A stretch of DNA of 64,000 nt, from NCBI GenBank assembly GCA_007844125.1, contig CM017572.1:23535879-23599878 (forward strand), in the 5' to 3' direction. This DNA is from Sinonovacula constricta (Eukaryota; Mollusca; Bivalvia; Cardiida; Solecurtidae). Of this stretch, positions 1 through 9,400 are shown piece after piece (the stretch's first letter is position 1; each line of letters begins with the position of its first letter). The translations under genes were made by a program, and so were the position numbers. The notes below the pieces were generated by a model that ran no database searches, was not told the DNA's origin, and saw nothing but the letters and a program-made list of their open reading frames with translations.

Positions 1-128
1 TCTCTTAAAGAGTAATCATCATCGTCATCATCATTATCATCGTCGTCGTCTGCATCATCATCATCGTCGTCGTCAACATCGCCGTCGTCATCATCAACAA
101 TATCATCAGCATCATTATACACGCCATC
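1..128. repeat. ATC/GTC trinucleotide microsatellite
   Basis: Nearly uninterrupted TCATCA/TCGTCG triplets run from the left edge of the window to about 128, and the array may extend beyond it. This lies in the intron after exon 5 of the CEMIP-like gene. No coding signal is supported. Confidence 0.85.
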
Positions 129-242
129 ACCATTACTACATTATAATCACGTGATGTTTACTACCAACAATTTACATATATACATATTTGCATAAATAAA
201 GTTATAAATAAATTTATTATATAAAGAAATTACTTGACCTAC

Positions 243-419
243 CCTTGACAAAGACAAGGGAGAAGGCGTCCCATTTGTTGGCGTGCCGCAGGTGCAGTTC
301 CCCGCTTGGTATCCCGGCAACTTCCTCCATCTTGTCATACAAACCAGAATAGTCCACGCCTTCTTGGTTCTTGAAAAAATACTGAAGAGCAATAGCGACC
401 GTTTGCCCATCCTGAATTG
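243..419 (-). CDS. CEMIP-like exon 5 (C-terminal half of ILEI/GG domain)
   Basis: The acceptor TATATCTTCAG lies just upstream of 419, and the donor GTAGGTCAAG begins at 242. The exon is 177 bp. It opens with the two bases that complete the Thr codon begun in exon 4 and closes with one base of the next codon. It encodes 58 full codons including QDGQTVAIALQYFF and HANKWDAFSLVFVKG, matching the end of an ILEI fold. An 87-codon ATG-started reading in another frame of the same strand is a shadow. The next exon lies outside the window. Confidence 0.85.
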
Positions 420-3400
420 CTGAAGATATAAAAAGAGATTATATATTTTGCTTGCCGTCTACGGGATTCGGACCAGCGCTGACAGTGTTCTGTGTATTTT
501 GACTATTTTCACAGCACAGCGCCTTAGCCCACTCGACACTGCAGACTCATTTTTGTTAACATAAAGGTCTTCAAAACGTTCTGTTTTTGTTAGGGTAGTT
601 GTTTTTGCACAGCATTTAAGTCGTGAAAGAAAACCAACTGCTTTCATTTTCGTAGACGTTTGTCGGACCGTATTTGGTACAAAAACGAATATGGTACAAA
701 TTTGTACCATATTCGGCCGAATATGGTACAACTGTCTAATTGTACCATATACGTATCTGCAGTTTTGGGGTAAAATGCCTGACCAAATATGGTACAAACT
801 TGTACCATATTCGGATGAAAAATGTACCACATTCGTTCCGAATATGGTACACACTCATCATCATCATCATAATCTACCGATAAAAATCGCCGTCAGCATC
901 ATCAAAACACATTTGTCATCATAATCATCATCATTATAATAATCATCATCGACCGATAAACATCGCTGTCATAATCATCAAAATACGTTTGTTATCATCA
1001 TCATCATCATCATCACATCAATTATCAACACCCCAATGATCATCATCGTTGTTATCTTCACCAACACCACCATCATCATCACCATCAAAACCAACATCAT
1101 CATATCCATTATCATGATCGTAATGGTGATCACAAAAGTTTTTTTTGTGATGATAATGACAGCGATGTTTTCGGTCGATAATGAGGATGTTGTGATGATG
1201 ATGACGACGATGATAATATCATCATCATCATCGGCCAATAAACATCGCCATCATCATCATCACAAATATTTTGTTATCATCATCATCATTATCATCATCG
1301 TCGGCCGATAAACATCGCCGTCATCATCATCTAAAATCTTATCATCATCATTATAACCATCATCATCGTCCGATAAACATCGCTGTCATCATCATCCCAA
1401 AACGTTTGTTATCATCATCATCATCATCATTATCATCATCATCATCACCACAATCATCAAACCCCAATCCTCATAACCACTGTCATCATCATCACCACCA
1501 CCATCATCATCACAATTTTTTTACCATCATCATCATCACAAATGTTTTGTCATCATCATCATCACATATTCATTTTACATTTTGTATTTTATAATTTGTT
1601 TCATTCAAGAGATTCAACAAACTTGTACTTTTTTCATTTATTGGTATACTGACAGGATTTTTCAAAGTAATATTGAAGAACATAGAACAGCATTTAAATT
1701 TTAATCCAACTGTAGCATTTTGACCAGACATAATATACATATATACATTAATTTTAGTAGCAGCCAAAATATCCCAAATGTGCTTCGTAAAAAGTTACCA
1801 TTAAATGAGCAAATGACAACAAATTTCCGGTAGAAGAACATAATCATCAATCACAAAAATAACATAACAGGTTTCCAAACACCGATATACATGTATATTT
1901 CACCTGTAATGTCTGTACATGACATCTATGATATCATACCAACCGATTCCACTAACACGCAAACGCAGCCATGCGTTTGCCCATTTTGGCCCCTTGATGA
2001 TTTCTTTTATTGCCGAAATAAGACCGCTGTTTCTGCCCGCTCTTGTTAATAGGAAACGAACGCTAACAGGATTTCTGTTACTAGTATCTAGTCCAATATC
2101 CGGCCGAATGTAAATTCTAGGTGTTTGCAAACTCATTGACCTTATTAAATCTCTAAAGGGTTTGCCGACCTTCGCCAACACAAACTGGATTGACGGGTTT
2201 GATTGTATGCAGAACTTAAAAATTTCAACTTGAATGTGAAGTGGTAACATCAGAAATGGAAAAGTCGTTCGCCTCTGTGCCCTCCTATTGTTTATCATAT
2301 CTTGAAGCTCTTTCAGGGCTGAACACACAGAGACGTCACCGTTGTCGCCAGAGTCACCGTTGTCGCCGGAGTCACCGTTGTCGCCAGAGTCACCGTTGTC
2401 GCCGGAGTCACCGTTGTCGCCGGAGTCACCGTTGTCGCCAGAGTCACCGTTGTCGCCGGAGTCACCGTTGTCGCAAGAGTCACCGTTGTCGCCAGACGCA
2501 TCGTTGTCGCCAGAGTCATCGTTGTCGCCAGAGTCATCGTTGTCGCCAGATGCAGTGTTGTCGCCAGACGCAGCGGTGTCGCCGGAGTCACCGTTGTCGC
2601 CAGAGTCACCGTTGTCGCCAGACGCAGCGTTGTCGCCAGACGCAGCGTTGTCGCCAGACGCAGCGCTGTCGCCAGAGTCACCGTTGTCATACGACTGTTC
2701 TAAGCGTGATATTATTTCCTTGTACACGCGTTGATTGATACGGATACTAACGTAATGCATGCCAAATCCTTCTGGGAAATACCCCAATGCAATTGTTCCA
2801 ACATCACCATCGAACTTTCCATCTGCTGACACAATTGATGAGTGTTCTAGTCCTCGGGTAGAAACTACCAGGCACTGCAAATTATATTCTCTCATAAGTG
2901 CAATGAGCGTGAGGTTGTCGCCGTATGTCCCATTCTTAGACATATTCTTAACGTATTCATCAAATGTTTCATCATAGACAAAAGTTTCATAGAAATATCT
3001 GTTTTCTACAATGTGATGGACTGCTTCCTTACGTAAAGCATCTACGTCTTTGTATATACCAATTTTACCAAGTTGATGCGATATAGCAGCAAATTGACAA
3101 TTTCCATCCGGATTTGGGTCCATGGCAATATTCACCCCATCCAACAACTGCAGATTTTCATGGTGTGTTAAAACATGATAGTACTTAGTTCTGTGATTTT
3201 GTTTCTCTGAGCGGTTCTGTTTTAATGAATGTTTTTTTAATTTTTCGTTGTTTCTCTAACGCAACAGTTAGGCTAGTCATGTTTTCGACCCCAACCGATT
3301 TGCTTACGAATCCAAGTTCGGGTTTGTTCGGTACTTGAAATGACACGATATAAACACCATTTCGTTTTACTTTTTCTACCTTGCCTTCGATAACATATCT

Positions 3401-6400
3401 TTTGGTTGGCACCCTGGATTTTCGAAAGGGATAGCGAATTAATACTGTCTCTCCTACTTTGTACTTGCTTGGGGAAGTTGCGTTTTTCAACAGCGACCTG
3501 TAAGCCTTTTTATTTGCTCGCCGTATGGTTTTCTTTATTTCACGAGAACTATGACGTTCTTTGGTAAAAACATGACTTCTTCCGTAGTAGGCTTCAAAGG
3601 GCGTGAGACCCCCAAGAACTCGTTTGAAACTTGTGTTTATGGCATAGGCTAAATCTTGAAGCCCTTCGATCCAGTTAAATCCACGTTTACTTTTTGTTGC
3701 AAATAGAATCTTGGCCTTTATAACACTGTTTGACCTTTCACACTTGCCCTGTGATTGAGGATGATACGGCCTACTATTGATCATTTTGATGTTGTACTTG
3801 TTCAACAAAAGTTTCATACTAGGGCCTTTAAATTCCAGTCCGTTGTCACATTGGATGATGTCAGGGGCAAGGTTAACCATCAACACGTCCTCTAATGCCT
3901 TTGCAACTTCACGCGAACTCTTCGTTTTCAGGGGTTTTGGCATAACGTACCTAGAATAAACGTCCACGACTTGTAGAATATAACTGTATGTGGACCCCTT
4001 GTAGCTAACACTTTGATTTTTCATGTTAATTATGTCAATCTGCCATCTTTTGCCTGGTTCCTCTTCTGTAATTGTCTTTGGCGTTGGCTTGTTTGTAAAT
4101 CTCGGATACTTCTCATGGTAATACTTGCTATTGTACAGTATTTCAAGGATAGCTTGTTCCGAGAACCCCGTGTAATTTACTTTCAGTTTGTTGTAAATAA
4201 CCCTTGCTCCACATCCTTTGTTTTCCATGAACATCTTCTCAACAAATCTAGGAAGATCTTCTTTCACAAGGACTTGCTTTCCGCCACACAATAAAGAACC
4301 CCGGTCACCAAGCTCGAAGTCCTTACGTTTTCTAATCATGGCCAAACAATTATTCTCTTCAGGTGTCCGTTTCTTCACAGGGACATCGAACGATCCGTTT
4401 AAACATCTGACAATAATGTTGTACTTCGACCTGGGCAAGCACCCTAATTGCTTCCTTTTTCTCCTAATTGCTTCCTTCATCTGAAATAATATAATAAGTT
4501 ATTATACATTTATACTTCATTAGTTAATAGAGCTTGTATTGAACTTGTGTCGAAAACGAATGTCTCACGACATGAGCTGAGCTAAAATCACTCGTCTGAT
4601 AGCTCCGCTAAAATTTACAATCCGAACTTCCGGGCAATATGCGCAATGAAAGTAGCAAGTACTTCATGTAAAGTTTCATTGAAATCCAACCGAATTCAAA
4701 TTCAGGGGAAAAATAGCGGGCAAACTTATGGCGGTCAACGGACAAACGGTCTGTAGAAACCAATGCTACGTGGATGGAAGGGATATAAAGAAGGGGCCCT
4801 GGGGGCCTAGGTCGCTCACCAGAAGTCACGACTAGGCAGGGTTCGAAGGTCAAAGACCTATAAACTCCATAAAATTTAAAATGTTCAAATCTACAGATTA
4901 AAGGAGCTCGATCTGATTTTGGTGGAAAATACACTTTCGAAAAAAATTGTTTCCAAAAGTCGCTATTAATGATTTTGTGAATTGTTTGGGTTAATCTAAA
5001 AATACTGACCAGAGGACATTGCATGACATCAAATACAATCCGAAAAAATAACAAGATTTTTTATTTTTCAATTAAAATACACCAAAATTGGTATTTTTGT
5101 CCTATTTATTGAATAGGAATGGAATAGGCCGAAAATATCGCGTTAGTAGATCTAACGCGAAATCCATTTTCCATGCATTTTCAGTTGTTTTACGATACAA
5201 TTTCTTCGATATAATTCAATATCCTTTGGTCAGTAGTTTTAGATTAACCGAAAACAATTCACAAAATCATTAATACTTTAATAGCGACTTTTGAAACAAT
5301 TTTTTTCGAAAGTGTATTTTTCACCAAAAACAGATTGAGCTGTAATAACTGTAAGGAAAATAAAGGCAAAAGCTTCAAAATTAAGTCACTTGGTCAAGGT
5401 TTAATTCATCAAAAGTCGACAGTTCAATAGAAAATGTCGCATAACAAATATCAAAGCTCTGGGCAAAGTGGTTTTAGAGAAAAAGATATATATTTTTAAA
5501 TTTCTCTATATAATAATTATATAGTTAAACTAAGCGTTTTTGTACCAAATACTGTCCGACAGAGCAGGGCCAATTTTAACCCCAGGGGCAATATTCGAAC
5601 AACCTTGGCAGAAGACCTCTAGAGAATGCCGTCTATTTCTTGTACACGCATACGCACCCGCATCCGTAGCCACCCGTATCAGTAACTGTATCCGCAGAGT
5701 TATCGTGCGGGTGCCATATTCCATGTACCCGCATACGTAATCATTTTTGTAAGTAAAATGTCTAAGCTGCCCTCTGTCTTAACCCTTTAATTACAGTATA
5801 AGTATTTCAAGTATGTTTTCATTTATTTTATGCTGCTTTTTACTTTAATTTTCATTTTACAGTGATTAGCGTTTATTTTCTGGGTTATATGGAAATCCAC
5901 ACAGTCATTTGAACGTAAATGAACTAAAAAAGCATTGCAATTTGAAATGCTAACGTCTGACAAGCTTTACCAGTCGGTATATAATTTATTTATGAATCTT
6001 TAAAATAAATGTCTGTTTTCATGGGCAAATCTTGCCCAATGTTTGGCTTGGGAGTTCGTGCATTTTGTTTTCAGAAGAAAAGTTAACAAAAATGAAACAG
6101 TAGAAGTATGCAGATGTATATTATGTAAATATTCAATAAATAGGACAAAAATACCAATTTTGGTGTATTTCAATTGAAAATAATTAACTAGGTGTAATTA
6201 GAATTGTCCGCAAAAAGGGTCCGCATCCGCATGGGGGGGGGGGGGGGGGCATAAAACATAAAAATCAATGCATGTTAAAACATCAATGCATATTAAGACA
6301 ACTGAAAATTAAAATTATGTACAGTACTTACTGTCAAGAATTCTTTTGAAGTTTGAAGAAAGTTTGGATTTCAATTCTTTCTAGTCGAAAATCACAACTT

Positions 6401-9400
6401 TTCTTGCCGACCGCCAAGTCAAATATGGTTACTGACTTCTGAGTAAGACTCGTGTGCAAAATTCCCGCCTTTTTAAAGCGGCACGTTATCAAAGAAAAAA
6501 TCGGAAACTTCAAAGCTTTGTCGGCTTCTCAGCAATATGACGTCGGAACGACAAATCAACTTTACAAAGTAATGTTTAGGAATACAGTCACACCTGTCTA
6601 AAGCAGCCAGTCAAACATCCTTATTTTTGGAGAGATATATTCATTTAAAAGAGCTCAAAATCTCTTAAATCGAATTTTGGTGAAAATACACTTTCGAAAA
6701 AAAAAGTTTTAAAAATTTGAAAATTGCTATTAATGATCTTGTGAATTGTTTGGGTCAATCTAAAACTACTGACCAAAGGATATTGAATTATATCGAAGAA
6801 ATTCTATCGTAAAACAACTGCAAATGCATGAAATATGAATTTCGTTAGTTATTTTTTCGGCCCAATTTCTTGTTTATTTTTCGGATTTTCTCATGCAATA
6901 TCTTCTTGTCAGAAGTTTTAGATTGACCCAAACAATGCACGAAATCATTAATATGGCTGACGCGACGTCATTCGACCAATCGAATGCGACGTCGACATTC
7001 CTGCAACGACGTTTGCTTAAAGCAATCATATCTGGACAAAACCTACCAATTATTATTAAAATGTATTAAAATATAAGCATTAATACCGAGGGGTATTAAA
7101 CGATCAAATTTTCCAAGAAGCGCTGGCGCGCTTCATGGATTTGCTCGCCTACCTTTACCCTTACAAGTTCACACTCTATGAACATAACCAAAATTCGATA
7201 ATCCTCAAACTTTTACAGAGTTACCTCGAGCAAGCACGTCTTTAGTCTTAGAGTACTAGTACTTAGTAACCAGTACTAAGCAGATACATTCGCCAGTAAT
7301 TGACAACTGCCCTACTTGAAACAGCGGTAGGGGAAGAATGGCCGTAGAAATCATTTCGTGACCAATCTCCACGAAAGTATCTGGCCCGCCCGGGAATCGA
7401 ACCCAGGCCGCCTGCGTGCCAATCTGACGCGCAACCGACTGAGCTAGCCGGCGAAACAGTTACACAACCAGCAAAATCCATGTAAAGTGTGGTTAGGTTA
7501 GCTGTTTCTGTTACTGCTAGTTACGACGACGACGACGACGACGACGATGATGATGATGATGATACTTTTGTCACTTCCAATATTAGGTTAATACAATGTA
7601 TTTGAGTTTAAAAAAAAGTTTACACATCGGCAGACTATTTCATTTATTAAGAAATACATAATTTATGTACCATATACGTAGGCCATTTTCATTTTATGAG
7701 TTTTTTTGGTATGTACCAAATACGTTTTGGCGAGCATAGAAAAACTTATTCCAACCGAATATGGTACAATGTTTGTACCATATTCGGTCGAAAATTGTAC
7801 CATATTCGGTCCGAATATGGTACATTTGTACCATATTCGACCGAATATGGTACATTTGTACCATATTCGTTTTTGTACCAAATACGGTCCAACAGACGTT
7901 CATTTTTAGTAACAAAAAATGTAAATTGTTTTTGTGGTAAAATGATAACTTTTCATGGCCATTCTCAGTCATAATGCCAAATCATTATGTGTGTGCATAG
8001 CGATCCAGTTTTCTTTAGGGCTTGTTTGCGAAATGTTAAACACAAGTTCGTAATGACTAATTACTTAATTAAGTAATTAATTGCGAAAGAAAACCCTGTT
8101 TTTCATCGAACAATACTCAGTAACGAAATTTATTTTAGATTTACATACTGTCAAGGAACATCCTGTTTTTTTTTCATCGAACAATACTCAGTAACGAAAT
8201 TTATTGACTTTGTCAACAATAGTAGCATTAGATTTACATACTGTCAAGGAAAACCATGTGTTTCATCGAACAATACTCCGTAACGAAATTTATTTTATAT
8301 TTACATACTGTCAAGGAAACCCTGTTTTTCATCGAACAATACTCAGTAACGAAATTTATTTTAGATTTCCATACTGTCAAGGAACACCCTGTTTTTCATC
8401 AAACAATACTCAGTAACGATTTTTTTTAGATTTACATACTGTCAAGGAAACCCTGTTGTTTTTTTTTCAACAATACTCAGTAACGAAATATATTGATTTT
8501 ATCACCATCAGTAGCATAAGATTTACACACTGTCAAGAAAAAAACATGTTTTTCATCGCACAATACTCAGAAATTTATTTTAGATTTACATACTGTCAAG
8601 GTCGTTGATCATGGCATCAACAGCTTTTTGTTCCTGAATGGCGTCCGACCTGACCGTATCAAAGAACTTGTGAGAATCGAGAGTCGTTCCAGTGAATTTG
8701 TACACGACAAACCCTTCGTTCCAGCGCCAGTTGTCAAAACGTTCTTCCTGCAAAACATACATGTATTCAATTTAAATTTGAAGGCAGTTCTATCATATTG
8801 TTCGTAAATTCACTGAACACGTTTTGGTTGATTGTATTGTTTTTGTTAAAAAAACAACAACAAAAAAAACAACAAAAAAACAAACAAACTTGGTAACAAT
8901 TAAGTGTTAGTATTAATTCACATAGAACAAGACGATCCGCACTCAATATTTATTTAAATTAATGTGTCACTATCGAGCCAACCAGTTCAGTGTTGATACC
9001 TGACGTATACACATGACGTATATTAGCGCATGCGCAGTTTGGAGATTTACTAGGTTGTTAAGTGGAAGACGCTTAAACCGTTGCGTTTTTCCCAAATTAA
9101 AGACGGTATTCGACAGATTGCATCAATCAGAACACCTCGGATAATTTTCACTTTCGGATGTATGTAGGTAGTCGGATCACCTCGGCCATTTCATTAAATG
9201 GGGTTGCTTTTGAGACAGACTTCAAAACAAAGATGGCAGCTCGGGTGACAGCTCATTACAGTTCGATGCCTGTAAAACTTCAATTTGTGACGTTTTTAAA
9301 TTAAAATCATCCAATTTTAATTTACCTAGCGCAGCAGACACGCGGCTGTCGAACGATGGCATTGTTTTTGTTTTGTGCGAACTACATTTAAGGCATATTT

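Larger units (their letters stand above)
1900..4480 (-). mobile_element. Ginger-type (Ginger1-like) DNA transposon coding region
   Basis: Two adjacent minus-strand ORFs encode a Gypsy-like DDE integrase and then an OTU cysteine protease. This domain order is described for Ginger1 DNA transposons, whose transposases carry a C-terminal OTU or Ulp1 protease. No reverse transcriptase, protease-RT-RNaseH block or LTR was seen, which argues against a Gypsy retrotransposon. Terminal inverted repeats and target duplications could not be identified by eye, so the outer limits are unknown. The element sits in intron 4 of the CEMIP-like gene, in the same transcriptional orientation. Confidence 0.72.

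Noticed and set aside
147..410. Minus-strand 87-codon ORF with ATG at 410
   Set aside because: Wrong frame of CEMIP-like exon 5; the frame with matching splice phases encodes the ILEI domain.
842..1594. His-rich, Ile-rich and Asp/Met-rich ORFs
   Set aside because: Translations of ATC/CAT triplet runs in the intron.
2241..2738. Plus-strand Arg-Cys-His and Ser-Pro-Glu repeat ORFs and a second minus-strand Thr-rich ORF
   Set aside because: Shadows of the 18-bp minisatellite within the OTU ORF, whose frame alone joins recognisable protein on both sides.
3185..4480. Gypsy LTR retrotransposon or endogenous retrovirus
   Set aside because: No reverse transcriptase, RNase H, gag or LTR was found next to the integrase, and an OTU protease follows instead; a Ginger-type DNA transposon fits better.
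7381..7453. tRNA gene in minus orientation
   Set aside because: Has boxes A and B but poor acceptor pairing and a long SINE body; it is a SINE head.
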